A stretch of 64,000 nt of DNA from Prevotella sp. (GCA_022511065.1 JAFLSG010000003.1:31651-95650); one strand, 5' to 3'; shown: positions 37,279 through 47,376, counted from the first letter of the stretch. Numbers and translations: made by a program. Notes: generated by a model from the sequence alone, not told the origin.

Positions 37279-37354
37279 GCAATCTTAGGAGAGCAACAAG
37301 CAATCTTAAAGCAATAACAAGCAATCTTAGAAGAATAATAAGCAATGTTAGAAG
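37279..37354 (+). repeat. 21-base tandem repeat running into the araD start
   Basis: Three full 21-base units (37279-37299, 37300-37320, 37321-37341) each begin GCAATCTTA, and a fourth partial unit (37342-37354) begins GCAATGTTAGAAG and supplies the ATG of araD at 37345. The unit length is a multiple of three and matches codons for the first araD residues. No spacers occur, so it is not a CRISPR array. Confidence 0.85.
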
Positions 37355-38046
37355 AACTGAAAGAAAAAGTATTCAAGGCCAATCTTGACCTTGTGAAGCA
37401 TAACCTCGTGATCTTCACCTGGGGAAACGTATCGGGCATAGACCGTGAGAAAGGTCTGGTGGTCATCAAGCCGTCGGGCGTGGAGTATGATGTCATGAAG
37501 GCATCGGATATGGTAGTGGTGGATGTCAATACCGGTAAGGTAGTGGAGGGCGACCTTAATCCTTCGTCTGACACACCGACCCACCTTGTATTATATCGCA
37601 CCTTCCCCGAGATTGGCGGCGTGGTTCACACCCACTCCACCTATGCCACCGCATGGGCGCAGGCGGGTAAGGACATTCCGAACATCGGTACTACCCATGC
37701 TGATTATTTCCATGACGAGATTCCCTGCACTGACGATATGACAGAGGCAGAGGTGAAAGGCGACTACGAATTAGAGACGGGCAACGTCATCGTGAAGCGC
37801 ATCCAAGCCGGTGGCATCAATCCCGCACACACCCCCGGTGTGTTGGTGAAGAATCACGGTCCCTTCTCATGGGGCAAGAATCCCGACAACGCGGTCTATA
37901 ATGCGGTTGTCATGGAGCAGGTGGCTAAGATGGCATTCGTGTCGTTCTCGGTGAATCCCGCCACGACGATGAATCCGCTGCTCGTGGAGAAGCACTTCTC
38001 CCGCAAGCATGGCCCCAACGCCTATTATGGTCAGAAGAAGAAATAA
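37345..38046 (+). CDS. araD: L-ribulose-5-phosphate 4-epimerase
   Basis: A 233-residue class II aldolase-family enzyme that converts L-ribulose-5-phosphate to D-xylulose-5-phosphate, the last arabinose-specific step. NVSG and KPSG (phosphate binding), HTHSTYAT near residue 95 with metal-binding His, and NHGPFSWG near 172 are present. Length is typical. The start codon is part of a 21-base repeat unit and follows araR by 66 bases. It precedes araA and araB, completing the arabinose pathway. Confidence 0.95.
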   Translation: MLEELKEKVFKANLDLVKHNLVIFTWGNVSGIDREKGLVVIKPSGVEYDVMKASDMVVVDVNTGKVVEGDLNPSSDTPTHLVLYRTFPEIGGVVHTHSTYATAWAQAGKDIPNIGTTHADYFHDEIPCTDDMTEAEVKGDYELETGNVIVKRIQAGGINPAHTPGVLVKNHGPFSWGKNPDNAVYNAVVMEQVAKMAFVSFSVNPATTMNPLLVEKHFSRKHGPNAYYGQKKK

Positions 38047-38085
38047 GGAATACATATAATTTAATAACTAAAAAACAATACAACT

Positions 38086-39627
38086 ATGGTTAAAGCATTT
38101 GAGAATTATGAGATTTGGTGGGTGACTGGCGCTCAGTTGCTCTACGGAGGTGATGCAGTCGTGGCCGTTGATGGTCACTCAAAGGAAATGGTTGCCGGAC
38201 TGAACGAGAGCGGCAACATTCCCGTGAAGATTGTGTATAAAGGCACGGCCAACAGCTCTAAGGAAGTGGAGCAGGTGATGAAGGCTGCCAACAACGATGA
38301 GAAGTGCGTGGGTATCATCACTTGGATGCACACGTTCTCTCCCGCAAAGATGTGGATCAAGGGTTTGCAGGATTTGCAAAAGCCTCTGCTGCACTTCCAC
38401 ACGCAGTACAACGCTGAGATTCCCTGGGAGACGATGGACATGGACTTCATGAACCTGAACCAGAGTGCTCACGGTGACATCGAGTTCGGACATATTTGCA
38501 CCCGTATGCGCGTTCCCCGCAAGGTAGTTTGCGGCTATTGGAAGAGCGAGGATGCTCAGAAGAAGATTGCCGTATGGGCACGCGTGGCTGCCGGTGTTGC
38601 CGATGCCAAGGATGTTCGCTGCCTTATGTTCGGTATGAACATGAACAATGTGGCAGTAACGGATGGCGACCGCGTAGAGTTCGAGCAGCGCATGGGCTAC
38701 CACGTTGATTACTATCCCGTCAGCTCACTGATGGAGTATTTCAAGAAGGTGACCGATAAGGAAGCCGACGAGTTGGTGGAGGAATATAAGAAGGAATATA
38801 CCATCAAGATTGACGAGTCTGGCGAAGAGGTATATTGGGAGAAGGTTAAGAATGCTGCCAAGGCAGAGATTGCACTCCGTCGCGTTCTGAAGGATGAGGG
38901 TGCTACCGCATTCACCACCAACTTCGATGACCTCGGCGATGCCGACATCAACGATCCTAACTTCGTTGGCTTCGACCAGATTCCTGGTCTCGCTTCCCAA
39001 CGCCTGATGGCAGAGGGTATCGGCTTCGGTGCAGAGGGTGACTGGAAGACGGCTTGTCTCTATCGCACGCTTTGGGTAATCCAGCAGGGTCTGCCCACGG
39101 GTTGCTCGTTCCTTGAGGACTACACCCTCAACTTCGCCGGCGACCGCAGTTCTTGCCTGCAGAGCCACATGCTCGAGGTATGTCCGCTCATCGCGGTTGA
39201 TAAACCCACGCTTGAGGTTCACTTCCTTGGCATCGGTATCCGCAAGCAGCAGACTGCCCGCCTCGTATTCACCTCAAAGGTAGGCCGTGGTATCAAGGCT
39301 ACGGTTGTGGATCTTGGCAACCGCTTCCGCCTGATTTCTCAGGAAGTTGAGTGCATCGAGCCGAAGCCCATGCCTAACCTTCCCGTTGCCTCTGCGCTCT
39401 GGGTTCCGCAGCCCACATTTGAGATTGGTGCCGGTGCTTGGATTCTCGCAGGTGGTACGCACCACAGCGCCTTCTCCTACGACATCACTGAGGAGTATTG
39501 GGAAGATTTCGCTGAAATCCTTGGCATCGAGTATATCAAGATCAACAAGGACACGACCATCTCGAACTTCAAGCAGCAGTTGCAGAACAACGAGGTTTAC
39601 TTTATGTTGAACAAAGCCTTGAAGTAA
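38086..39627 (+). CDS. araA: L-arabinose isomerase
   Basis: A 513-residue cytoplasmic enzyme that converts L-arabinose to L-ribulose. The N-terminal IWWVTGAQ and the C-terminal GGTHHSAFS near residue 467, with metal-binding His, are family hallmarks; length agrees with other AraA proteins. It lies between araD and araB, 39 bases from the former and 5 bases from the latter. Fucose isomerases share only the distant fold, so the assignment is firm. Confidence 0.97.
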   Translation: MVKAFENYEIWWVTGAQLLYGGDAVVAVDGHSKEMVAGLNESGNIPVKIVYKGTANSSKEVEQVMKAANNDEKCVGIITWMHTFSPAKMWIKGLQDLQKPLLHFHTQYNAEIPWETMDMDFMNLNQSAHGDIEFGHICTRMRVPRKVVCGYWKSEDAQKKIAVWARVAAGVADAKDVRCLMFGMNMNNVAVTDGDRVEFEQRMGYHVDYYPVSSLMEYFKKVTDKEADELVEEYKKEYTIKIDESGEEVYWEKVKNAAKAEIALRRVLKDEGATAFTTNFDDLGDADINDPNFVGFDQIPGLASQRLMAEGIGFGAEGDWKTACLYRTLWVIQQGLPTGCSFLEDYTLNFAGDRSSCLQSHMLEVCPLIAVDKPTLEVHFLGIGIRKQQTARLVFTSKVGRGIKATVVDLGNRFRLISQEVECIEPKPMPNLPVASALWVPQPTFEIGAGAWILAGGTHHSAFSYDITEEYWEDFAEILGIEYIKINKDTTISNFKQQLQNNEVYFMLNKALK

Positions 39628-39632
39628 AAGAT

Positions 39633-41225
39633 ATGACCGCAAGACAGACGATAGAAGCAGGTAAAGCCATTCTCGGTATCGAGTTTGGCTCTACCCGCAT
39701 CAAGGCAGTCCTCATCGACGAGGACAACAAGCCCATCGCACAAGGCTCACACGAGTGGGAGAACCAACTGGTTGATGGCCTTTGGACTTATTCCACCGAG
39801 GCTGTGTGGTATGGCCTTCAGGATTGCTACGCCGACCTGCGCAAGGATGTGCAGCGTCAGTATGACATTGAGATTGAGTCGCTTGCTGCCATTGGTTTCA
39901 GTGCAATGATGCACGGCTATATGGCGTTCAACGAGAAGCAAGAGATTCTTGTTCCTTTCCGCACATGGCGTAACACGAACACCGGGCAGGCCGCCGCGGC
40001 ATTGTCTGAGTTGTTCGTCTATAACATCCCGCTCCGCTGGAGCATCTCTCACCTCTATCAGGCAATACTCGACAACGAGGAGCACGTTTCGGACATCAAA
40101 TATTTGACCACACTGGCAGGTTATGTGCATTGGCAGGTGACGGGCAGCTTCGTGCTCGGCGTAGGCGATGCTTCGGGTATGATTCCCGTAGATCCGCAGA
40201 CCAAGACCTATAACCAGGAAATGGTGGATAAGTTCGACAAGCTCGTAGCCCCGAAGGGCTTCTCATGGAAGTTGCTCGACATCCTGCCCAAGTCATTGGA
40301 TGCAGGTGAGAACGCAGGTTTCCTCACCCCAGAGGGTGCAAAGAAGCTCGATGTCAGCGGCCACTTGAAGGCAGGCATCCCCGTATGCCCGCCAGAGGGC
40401 GATGCCGGTACGGGCATGGTGGCTACCAATGCCGTAAAGCAGCGCACGGGTAACGTATCAGCCGGCACTTCGTCGTTCTCCATGATTGTGTTGGAGAAGG
40501 ACTTGTCGAAGCCTTACGAGATGATTGACATGGTGACTACACCTGACGGATCTCCCGTGGCAATGGTACATTGCAACAACTGTACGAGCGACCTTAATGC
40601 GTGGGTAAACCTCTTTAAGGAATATCAGCAACTGCTTGGTGTGCCTGTAGATATGAATGAGGTGTTCGGTAAACTCTACAACAACGCACTGAACGGCGAC
40701 CCTGACTGCGGAGGACTTATCTCCTACAACTACATTTCAGGTGAGCCGGTGACAGGATTAGCCGAGGGACGCCCCTTGTTTGTCCGCTCCGCCAACGACA
40801 AGTTCAACCTTGCTAACTTCATGCGCGCCCACCTATACGCATCGGTCGGTGTGCTGAAGATTGGTAACGACATCCTGTTCAAGGATGAGCAGGTGAAGGT
40901 GGACCGCATCACGGGACACGGTGGACTGTTCAAGACCAAGGGCGTAGGTCAGCGCATCCTCGCCGCAGCCATCAACTCACCTATCTCCGTCATGGAGACG
41001 GCAGGCGAAGGTGGCGCATGGGGCATCGCCCTGCTTGCAGGGTATGCGGTGAACAACACGGAGAACCGCTCATTGGTTGACTATCTTGAAGAGGTGGTAT
41101 TTGCCGGCAACACAGGTACGGAGATTGCTCCGACACCTGAGGATGTGGAAGGCTTCAACACCTATATCGAGGCTTACAAGGCTGGTCTCGCCATCGAGCA
41201 GGCTGCCGTAACCGCTAAGAAGTAA
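39633..41225 (+). CDS. araB: Ribulokinase (FGGY family carbohydrate kinase)
   Basis: A 530-residue FGGY kinase with N-terminal [16 protein letters not shown] (ATP/phosphate-binding region) and a central [19 protein letters not shown] segment. The FGGY family includes xylulokinase and ribulokinase; the substrate L-ribulose is assigned from its place between araA (5 bases upstream) and the arabinofuranosidase gene. Bacteroides AraB proteins are of this variant type. Confidence in the kinase family is high and in the substrate somewhat lower. Confidence 0.88.
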   Translation: MTARQTIEAGKAILGIEFGSTRIKAVLIDEDNKPIAQGSHEWENQLVDGLWTYSTEAVWYGLQDCYADLRKDVQRQYDIEIESLAAIGFSAMMHGYMAFNEKQEILVPFRTWRNTNTGQAAAALSELFVYNIPLRWSISHLYQAILDNEEHVSDIKYLTTLAGYVHWQVTGSFVLGVGDASGMIPVDPQTKTYNQEMVDKFDKLVAPKGFSWKLLDILPKSLDAGENAGFLTPEGAKKLDVSGHLKAGIPVCPPEGDAGTGMVATNAVKQRTGNVSAGTSSFSMIVLEKDLSKPYEMIDMVTTPDGSPVAMVHCNNCTSDLNAWVNLFKEYQQLLGVPVDMNEVFGKLYNNALNGDPDCGGLISYNYISGEPVTGLAEGRPLFVRSANDKFNLANFMRAHLYASVGVLKIGNDILFKDEQVKVDRITGHGGLFKTKGVGQRILAAAINSPISVMETAGEGGAWGIALLAGYAVNNTENRSLVDYLEEVVFAGNTGTEIAPTPEDVEGFNTYIEAYKAGLAIEQAAVTAKK

Positions 41226-41252
41226 CTTAACTAAATCAAACAAACAAGAAAC

Positions 41253-42842
41253 ATGAAGAAATTTATCATCACACTGACGGTGGCCGCATTCACGATGCCG
41301 ATGATGGCGGAAAACGTAAAGGCAACCGTACACGCAGACCAACCCGGTGCGAAAATCAATCGCGAGATCTACGGACAGTTCTCCGAACATCTTGGTACTT
41401 GTATCTATGGAGGCCTCTGGGTAGGCGAGAACTCTTCCATTCCCAACATCAACGGCTATCGTAAGGATGTGTTTGAGGCTTTGAAGGCATTGAAGATTCC
41501 CGTATTGCGCTGGCCCGGCGGCTGCTTTGCCGATGACTATCATTGGATGGATGGCATTGGTCCTAAGAGTGAGCGCCCTTCCTTGCGCAACAACAACTGG
41601 GGCGGAACGATTGAGGACAACTCTTTCGGTACTCACGAGTTCCTGAATCTTTGCGAGATGCTGGACTGCGAGCCTTACATCAGTGGTAACGTGGGTAGCG
41701 GCACCGTGAAGGAAATGGCGCAGTGGGTAGAGTATATGACCAGCGATGGCGATACGCCCATGGCTCGCCTGCGTCGTCAGAACGGACGCGAAAAAGCATG
41801 GAAAGTCAAGTATTTCGGTATTGGAAACGAGGCTTGGGGCTGTGGTGGCAACATGACTCCCGAATACTATTCCAACGAGTATCGCAAGTTCAACACCTAT
41901 CTTCGCAATCAGGGCGACAACAGACTCTACCGTATTGCCAGTGGTGCTTCTGACTATGACTACAACTGGACAAAGGTCTTGATGGAGAACATCGGCAGAC
42001 AAATGCACGGTGTTAGCCTCCATTACTACACCTGCTCCGGCTGGAATGGTCCTAAAGGCTCTGCCATCAACTTCGACAACGACCAGTATTATTGGGCATT
42101 GGGCAAGTGTCTGGAGATTGAGGATGTCATCAAGAAGCACAAGGCTATTATGGACGAGAAAGACCCGAAGAACACCATCGGACTGCTTGTGGATGAGTGG
42201 GGCACATGGTGGGATGAGGAGCCAGGCACAATCTCTGGCCACCTCTACCAGCAGAATGCCTTGCGTGATGCTTTCGTGGCAGCACTCTCCCTCAACGTAT
42301 TCCACCGCCACACGGATCGTGTAAAGATGGCAAACATTGCTCAAGTAGTTAATGTGCTCCAGGCAATGATCCTTACCGACCAGGAAGGCACGGGCCACAT
42401 GGTGCTCACCCCGACTTATCACGTCTTCGAGATGTACACTCCGTTCCAGGAGGCAACCTATCTGCCCATCGATATCGACAGCGAGATTATTCAGGTCAAT
42501 AAGGAATACTACAAGGAGAAAGCGAATGCCAAGGATGCAGGCTATCGTCCTCTCCCACTCCTTTCCGCCTCTGCAGCCAAGACTACTGACGGCAACATCG
42601 TGCTTTCCCTGACCAATGTCAGCCTCGATACCGACAAGACCATCGAGGTAAAACTCGACGGCGTGAATGCCAAGACGGTCAGCGGTCGCATCCTGACAGC
42701 CAAGAATGTCGCCGACTACAACGACTTCGAGAATCCTAATAAGGTGGCTCCCACGGAGTTCAAGGGCGCAAAGCTCGCCAAGAACGGCGTACTGACCGTG
42801 AAAGTGCCTGCTAAATCAATTATCGTATTAAACATTCAATAA
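41253..42842 (+). CDS. Alpha-L-arabinofuranosidase, GH51, exported
   Basis: A 529-residue enzyme with a signal peptide of about 19 residues, so it probably acts in the periplasm or outside. It removes terminal alpha-L-arabinofuranosyl residues from arabinan or arabinoxylan oligosaccharides. GH51 residues are visible: acid/base E193 in [11 protein letters not shown] and nucleophile E315 in [23 protein letters not shown] (86-98) forms part of the active site. A C-terminal beta domain (about 400-529) is present. It is inside the arabinose operon, so it would feed free arabinose to the symporter encoded upstream. Confidence 0.94.
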   Translation: MKKFIITLTVAAFTMPMMAENVKATVHADQPGAKINREIYGQFSEHLGTCIYGGLWVGENSSIPNINGYRKDVFEALKALKIPVLRWPGGCFADDYHWMDGIGPKSERPSLRNNNWGGTIEDNSFGTHEFLNLCEMLDCEPYISGNVGSGTVKEMAQWVEYMTSDGDTPMARLRRQNGREKAWKVKYFGIGNEAWGCGGNMTPEYYSNEYRKFNTYLRNQGDNRLYRIASGASDYDYNWTKVLMENIGRQMHGVSLHYYTCSGWNGPKGSAINFDNDQYYWALGKCLEIEDVIKKHKAIMDEKDPKNTIGLLVDEWGTWWDEEPGTISGHLYQQNALRDAFVAALSLNVFHRHTDRVKMANIAQVVNVLQAMILTDQEGTGHMVLTPTYHVFEMYTPFQEATYLPIDIDSEIIQVNKEYYKEKANAKDAGYRPLPLLSASAAKTTDGNIVLSLTNVSLDTDKTIEVKLDGVNAKTVSGRILTAKNVADYNDFENPNKVAPTEFKGAKLAKNGVLTVKVPAKSIIVLNIQ

Positions 42843-42849
42843 ATATTCT

Positions 42850-44859
42850 ATGGACAATAAAGTAATGAATCTGGCGGCGGACAACATCAGAATCCTTGCT
42901 GCCGCAATGGTTGAGAAGGCCAAGTCCGGTCACCCCGGAGGTGCTATGGGCGGTGCCGATTTCATCAATACGCTTTATAGCGAGTTCCTCGTTTACGACC
43001 CAGAGAATCCTGAGTGGGAGGGCCGCGACCGTTTCTTCCTCGATCCCGGTCACATGGCTCCGATGCTCTACTCGCAGCTTGCCCTCATCGGTAAGTTCAC
43101 CCTTGAGGATCTGCAGAACCTCCGTCAGTGGGGTTCGGTGACTCCCGGTCACCCCGAGCGCGAGTTGGCTCGTGGCATTGAGAACACCTCTGGTCCGCTC
43201 GGACAGGGCCATACCTTCGCCGTAGGTGCTGCCATTGCAGCCAAATTCCTGAAGGCGAAGCTCGGCGACGTGATGGGACAGACCATCTACGCCTACATTT
43301 CCGATGGTGGCGTGCAGGAGGAAATCTCGCAGGGCGCAGGTCGTATCGCCGGTACGCTCGGCCTCGACAACCTCATTATGTTCTACGATGCCAACGATAT
43401 TCAGCTCTCTACCAAGACTGAGGTGGTGACCTCTGAGGACACCGCCAAGAAGTACGAGGCATGGGGATGGTATGTGCAGAAGATTGACGGTAACGATGTG
43501 GATCAGATTCGCGAGGCCATCCGCAAGGCTCAGGCTGAGAAGGAGCGCCCGAGCCTCATCATCGGTCACTGCGTGATGGGTAAGGGTGCCCGCAAGGCTG
43601 ACGGCTCAAGCTACGAGTCTAACTGCGCCACACACGGCGCTCCGCTTGGCGGCGACAACTTCGTGCAGACGATGAAGAACCTCGGTGCTGACCCCGAGAA
43701 TCCTTTCCAGATATTCCCCGAGGTGCAGGAGCTTTATGCAAAGCGTGCCGAGGAACTGAAGAAGATCGTGGCAGAGCGCTATGCTGCCAAGGCTGCATGG
43801 GCGAAAGCCAACCCCGAAAAGGCGCAGCAGCTTGAGGACTGGTTTGCCGGCAAGGCTCCCGTCATCGACTGGAGCAAGGTGGAGCAGAAGGCTGGAGCAG
43901 CCACCCGCGGCGCATCGGCTACGGTTCTGTCCGTACTCGCCGAGCAGGTTCCCAACATGATTTGCGCATCGGCTGACCTCTCCAACTCCGACAAGACCGA
44001 CGGATTCCTCAAGAAGACGCACGACATCGTGCGTGGCGACTTCTCCGGCGCTTTCTTCCAGGCAGGTGTTGCCGAACTGACGATGGCTTGCTGCTGTATC
44101 GGTATGGCACTCCACGGTGGTGTAATTCCCGCTTGCGGCACGTTCTTCGTGTTCTCCGACTACATGAAGCCCGCCGTGCGCATGGCTGCATTGATGGAGC
44201 TGCCCGTGAAGTTCATCTGGACACACGACGCATTCCGCGTTGGTGAGGACGGTCCTACCCACGAGCCGGTGGAGCAAGAGGCACAGATTCGCCTGATGGA
44301 GAAGCTGAAGAACCACCACGGCAAGAACTCAATGCTCGTAGTTCGCCCCGCCGATGCAGAGGAGACCACCGTATGCTGGCGCATGGCAATGGAGAACACC
44401 GAGACGCCGACCGCGCTCATCTTCTCCCGTCAGAACATCGACATGCTGCCCGAGGGCAACGACTACACGCAGGCAACGAAGGGTGCTTACGTTGTGGCTG
44501 GCTCTGATGCCGACTACGATGTAATCCTGCTGGCTTCCGGTTCTGAGGTATCTACCCTTGAGGCAGGTGCCAAGTTGCTCCGCGAGGACGGCGTGAAGGT
44601 GCGCATCGTCAGCGTTCCCTCCGAGGGCTTGTTCCGCAGCCAGTCGAAGGAATACCAGGAGAGTGTGCTGCCCGCAGCAGCCAAGAAGTTCGGTCTTACC
44701 GCCGGTCTGCCCGTTACCCTCGAGGGTCTTGTTGGTGCAAACGGTGCGGTATGGGGCTTGCAGAGCTTCGGTTTCTCCGCTCCTTACAAGGTGCTCGACG
44801 AGAAGCTCGGCTACACCGGACAGAACGTATATGAACAAGTGAAGAAACTGCTCGCCTGA
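42850..44859 (+). CDS. tkt: Transketolase
   Basis: A 669-residue thiamine-diphosphate enzyme of the non-oxidative pentose phosphate pathway. SGHPGGAMGGAD near residue 23, GPLGQGHTFAVGAA near 115 and the thiamine-binding SDGGVQEEISQGA with FYDANDIQLS near 160-185 are typical. The C-terminal transketolase domain contains the THDAFRVGEDGPTHEP loop near 458. In this operon it would process xylulose-5-phosphate from arabinose. Its TGA stop overlaps the ATG of rpiB by one base, showing coupling. Confidence 0.97.
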   Translation: MDNKVMNLAADNIRILAAAMVEKAKSGHPGGAMGGADFINTLYSEFLVYDPENPEWEGRDRFFLDPGHMAPMLYSQLALIGKFTLEDLQNLRQWGSVTPGHPERELARGIENTSGPLGQGHTFAVGAAIAAKFLKAKLGDVMGQTIYAYISDGGVQEEISQGAGRIAGTLGLDNLIMFYDANDIQLSTKTEVVTSEDTAKKYEAWGWYVQKIDGNDVDQIREAIRKAQAEKERPSLIIGHCVMGKGARKADGSSYESNCATHGAPLGGDNFVQTMKNLGADPENPFQIFPEVQELYAKRAEELKKIVAERYAAKAAWAKANPEKAQQLEDWFAGKAPVIDWSKVEQKAGAATRGASATVLSVLAEQVPNMICASADLSNSDKTDGFLKKTHDIVRGDFSGAFFQAGVAELTMACCCIGMALHGGVIPACGTFFVFSDYMKPAVRMAALMELPVKFIWTHDAFRVGEDGPTHEPVEQEAQIRLMEKLKNHHGKNSMLVVRPADAEETTVCWRMAMENTETPTALIFSRQNIDMLPEGNDYTQATKGAYVVAGSDADYDVILLASGSEVSTLEAGAKLLREDGVKVRIVSVPSEGLFRSQSKEYQESVLPAAAKKFGLTAGLPVTLEGLVGANGAVWGLQSFGFSAPYKVLDEKLGYTGQNVYEQVKKLLA

Positions 44860-45299
44860 TGGAAGTGAAGACAGTAGGCATAGCCAGCGACCATGCTGGC
44901 TATGCTCTGAAACAGTTCGTCAAGAAGTATCTGGAGGAGAAGGGCTACGCCTATAAGGACTACGGCACTTACACCGAGGCTTCTTGTGACTATAGTGACT
45001 TCGGTCATGCGCTGGCAGAGGGCATTGAGCAGGGCGAGGTCTATCCCGGCATCGCCATCTGCGGCTCGGGCGAGGGCATCAATATGACGCTGAATAAGCA
45101 TCAGGGCATTCGCGCCGGCCTTTGCTGGATTCCCGAGATTGCGCATCTCATCCGTCAGCACAACAATGCCAACGTGCTCGTGATGCCTGGCCGCTTCATC
45201 TCCGAGGAGACTGCGCGCCAGATTATGGACGAGTATTTTGCCACAGCTTTTGAGGGTGGCAGACATCAGCAGCGCATTGACAAGATTCCTGTTAAGTAA
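44859..45299 (+). CDS. rpiB: Ribose-5-phosphate isomerase B
   Basis: A 146-residue RpiB/LacAB-family isomerase that interconverts ribose-5-phosphate and ribulose-5-phosphate. N-terminal IASDHAGYALK, YPGIAICGSGEGINMTLNK around 63-83, with a GSGxG phosphate-binding loop, and the LVMPGRF segment near 108 identify it. Its start overlaps the tkt stop by one base. It is the last gene of the arabinose operon and is followed by a strong terminator. Confidence 0.95.
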   Translation: MEVKTVGIASDHAGYALKQFVKKYLEEKGYAYKDYGTYTEASCDYSDFGHALAEGIEQGEVYPGIAICGSGEGINMTLNKHQGIRAGLCWIPEIAHLIRQHNNANVLVMPGRFISEETARQIMDEYFATAFEGGRHQQRIDKIPVK

Positions 45300-45350
45300 T
45301 GGTTTGATGCCGTGCCATGGCATGGCAGTGAGCATAACCTTGAAACCGAA

Positions 45351-45384
45351 GAAAGCCTTCCGTACTGGAAGGCTTTCTTTGTTT
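45351..45384 (+). terminator. Terminator of the arabinose operon
   Basis: An 11-base-pair perfect stem (45351-45361 with 45367-45377) with a 5-base loop is followed by a T-rich tract (TTTGTTTC). Confidence 0.88.
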
Positions 45385-45408
45385 CGTGCCATATAAAAAG
45401 GATGCAAC

Positions 45409-45487
45409 CTGAATTCGGGTCGTTTGGAGCCTCCTTTCAACCCGTTTGGAGGCTTCAAACGATGCGAATGGAGGCTCCTTTCAAAAT
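45409..45487 (+). repeat. Intergenic array sharing blocks with the 22.6-kb array
   Basis: GAATTCGGGTCGTTTGGAG (45411-45429), CCGTTTGGAGGCTTCAAAC (45442-45460) and GCGAATGGAGGCT (45464-45476) occur exactly at 22600-22618, 22631-22649 and 22565-22577. The order of the third block differs between the loci, while the first two keep the same 31-base spacing. The array ends at the stop of the minus-strand lipoprotein gene. Confidence 0.8.
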
Positions 45488-46008
45488 CATTCTACATCGA
45501 AGTTCCTAACCCACTCCCGTAAATCCTCCACGGCCTCGGCATGCTCTGGGAAATAGCGGAGCATCACGGTGACAAGACGGATGGTGTCATCCTCTATCAC
45601 CTTCGTGTAATACTCCCACTTATCCTCCGAGCCTGCATGCAGACTGTAACGGTCGGTGGCATCCAACAGCTCCGCCCCCATGCCCATCATCTGCTGTCCC
45701 GGGCTGCGGTTGATGCCATCCAACGAGTCCACCATCACGGAGATTGACACGTCTTCGGACATAAACAACTCCTGGCGCGGTTCGCCCGGAAGCTCCTGAT
45801 AATGGAGGAATGAGGGGTAGTTGATGTCCATTCCGAGCTTGTCGCTGTGGTAGCGAATCAGTTCCCACTTCCCCATTCTGATCAACAGACTGTCGTCGCT
45901 CGTCATCGTCGATACGTATGCCTTCGGCTGCTGCTGACCGCCGCAAGCCCCCAACAGGCATACCAAGAACGCAGCCATTACTGCATTCGCAAATCTAACT
46001 CTTTTCAT
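45487..46008 (-). CDS. Lipoprotein of unknown function
   Basis: A 173-residue predicted lipoprotein: a basic N-terminus, a hydrophobic segment and the lipobox LGAC (Cys about 22), followed by GGQQQ. The mature part is acidic, with no motif I recognise. ATG at 46008 is chosen because it gives the lipoprotein signal; the open frame extends upstream to 46209 but through a promoter and intergenic sequence. The -7 box TATCTTTG at 46018-46025 on the minus strand supports this start. Convergent with the arabinose operon and divergent from the CAT-like gene. Confidence 0.72.
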   Translation of the reverse strand: MKRVRFANAVMAAFLVCLLGACGGQQQPKAYVSTMTSDDSLLIRMGKWELIRYHSDKLGMDINYPSFLHYQELPGEPRQELFMSEDVSISVMVDSLDGINRSPGQQMMGMGAELLDATDRYSLHAGSEDKWEYYTKVIEDDTIRLVTVMLRYFPEHAEAVEDLREWVRNFDVE

Positions 46009-46017
46009 ATCTATCTG

Positions 46018-46025
46018 CAAAGATA
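46018..46025 (-). promoter_or_regulatory. -7 element of the lipoprotein gene
   Basis: Minus strand TATCTTTG, 9 bases before the start codon at 46008. No exact -33 box is visible. Confidence 0.5.
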
Positions 46026-46080
46026 AGGATAAATAGATGAAAAAACGAATGATTATCCCTAAAAAAGGCAATTCAAAGGA

Positions 46081-46111
46081 TTTGCTATGTGGAAATTTAC
46101 TCGTACCTTTG
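46081..46111 (+). promoter_or_regulatory. Vegetative promoter of the CAT-like gene
   Basis: TTTG (46081-46084), 19 bases, TACCTTTG (46104-46111), then 34 bases to the ATG at 46146. Confidence 0.78.
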
Positions 46112-46145
46112 CGGGCGCAATACGAAATAACCCAAGAAACAAGCG

Positions 46146-46763
46146 ATGAGAGAGGTAAATCCGAAAGATACAAGCCGTGCGATGGCCTTTGAAATGTGGA
46201 TGAACGCACCGATGCCGATGGTGACCCTGTTCAAGACGATTGACGTGAGCAGGGTGGTCAGGGCAAGCCGTCGGCGGCAACTGAAATTCAACATGCTGAT
46301 GTGCTGGTGCATCGGCAAGGCGGCTGAAGGCGTGGAGGAGTTTTATCTTCTGCCTAAGGACGGGAAGCTGTGGCAGTTTGACAAGTTGGCCATCAACATC
46401 GTGGTTGCCACCCGCGACGACGGCATCAGCACCTGCGACATCCCTTTCTCGGCAGACCTCACGCAGTTCAATGAGGATTACCTCCGCCTGACCCATCAGG
46501 TGCATGACACGGGCGAGGCTTTCAATCTCGGCGATGATTATAATATCGTCGGCACATCCGCGCTCACCGCGTGCGATATTGACGGGGCGGTGAATATCTA
46601 TTCTGGGATATTCAATAACCCGTTTGTGGTGTGGGGAAAGTACAGGAAGGGACTGCTAAAGACAAAGCTGCCCGTGTCGTTCCAGTTTCATCACACGCAG
46701 ATGGACGGCGGTCATGCGTGCAAGTTCCTAAACCGTCTGCAGTCAATCATCAATGAACTATAA
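46146..46763 (+). CDS. Chloramphenicol acetyltransferase-like protein
   Basis: A 205-residue protein of the CatA-like trimeric acetyltransferase family. The C-terminal FHHTQMDGGH (181-190) carries the HHxxxDG active-site motif with catalytic His (H182 or H183) and D187. The chain is close to classical CAT length, but the N-terminal half is divergent. The fold is shared by other acyl-CoA-dependent enzymes, so chloramphenicol acetylation is not shown. It has its own consensus promoter and is followed 16 bases later by a DJ-1/PfpI-type gene, with no mobile-element signs around it. Confidence 0.75.
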   Translation: MREVNPKDTSRAMAFEMWMNAPMPMVTLFKTIDVSRVVRASRRRQLKFNMLMCWCIGKAAEGVEEFYLLPKDGKLWQFDKLAINIVVATRDDGISTCDIPFSADLTQFNEDYLRLTHQVHDTGEAFNLGDDYNIVGTSALTACDIDGAVNIYSGIFNNPFVVWGKYRKGLLKTKLPVSFQFHHTQMDGGHACKFLNRLQSIINEL

Positions 46764-46779
46764 TAAAGAAATATAATAT

Positions 46780-47376
46780 ATGAAAGAGGTATTACTTTTG
46801 CTACTGAATGGATATGCCGACTGGGAAGGAGCGTTCCTCGCCCCGTCGCTGAATGCAGGTGTCAATCCAAGTGTCGCACCCCGATATATCGTAAAGACCG
46901 TAGCCCCGACAGCAGAGCCTGTAAAGTCCATCGGAGGACTGCGGACACTCCCTGACTACACGTTTGACACGATGCCCGAAGATTATGCGGCACTTATCCT
47001 TATCGGTGGAACGCAATGGCAGTCGGAGGAGGCAGAGCGTGTCGCTCCGTTAGTGAGCAAGGCTATCGAGAACGGAAGGATAGTCGGTGGTATCTGCGAT
47101 GCCGCCTCATTCCTCGCAGCACACGGTTTTCTCAATCACGTACGCCATACGGGTAACGGGGTTGAGCAACTGAAATTGCGCGGTGGCGCGAACTATACAA
47201 ACGAACAGGGATTTGTGGAGCGGCAGGCGGTAGCCGATGGGAACATCGTCACGGCAAACGGCGTGGCGTATTTGGAGTTCTCCCGCGAGATACAAAAACT
47301 CCTCCGTGCTGCCACGGAGGAGGATATCGCATCGTCTTACCAATTCTATAAACAAGGATTCTTCCCTGCAGACTAA
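46780..47376 (+). CDS. DJ-1/PfpI family protein (type 1 glutamine amidotransferase-like)
   Basis: A 198-residue cytoplasmic protein of the DJ-1/PfpI superfamily. The nucleophile elbow is GGICDAAS with C106, the usual cysteine, and E16 in DWEGAF is the conserved acidic partner. Members include deglycases, chaperones and proteases, and the specific activity cannot be told. It follows the CAT-like gene by 16 bases and overlaps the end of the convergent amylase gene by 4 bases (stop codons share 47373-47376). Confidence 0.82.
   Translation: MKEVLLLLLNGYADWEGAFLAPSLNAGVNPSVAPRYIVKTVAPTAEPVKSIGGLRTLPDYTFDTMPEDYAALILIGGTQWQSEEAERVAPLVSKAIENGRIVGGICDAASFLAAHGFLNHVRHTGNGVEQLKLRGGANYTNEQGFVERQAVADGNIVTANGVAYLEFSREIQKLLRAATEEDIASSYQFYKQGFFPAD

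Noticed and set aside
37279..37354. Possible CRISPR array
   Set aside because: The units are directly adjacent with no spacers, there are no cas genes, and the last unit contains a gene start.
45312..45509. A 65-codon open frame over the second repeat array and rpiB terminator
   Set aside because: It runs through an intrinsic terminator and repeat units and ends inside the minus-strand lipoprotein gene.
46009..46209. N-terminal extension of the 45.5-kb lipoprotein
   Set aside because: The extension covers the promoters of both divergent genes, and a lipoprotein signal begins at 46008.
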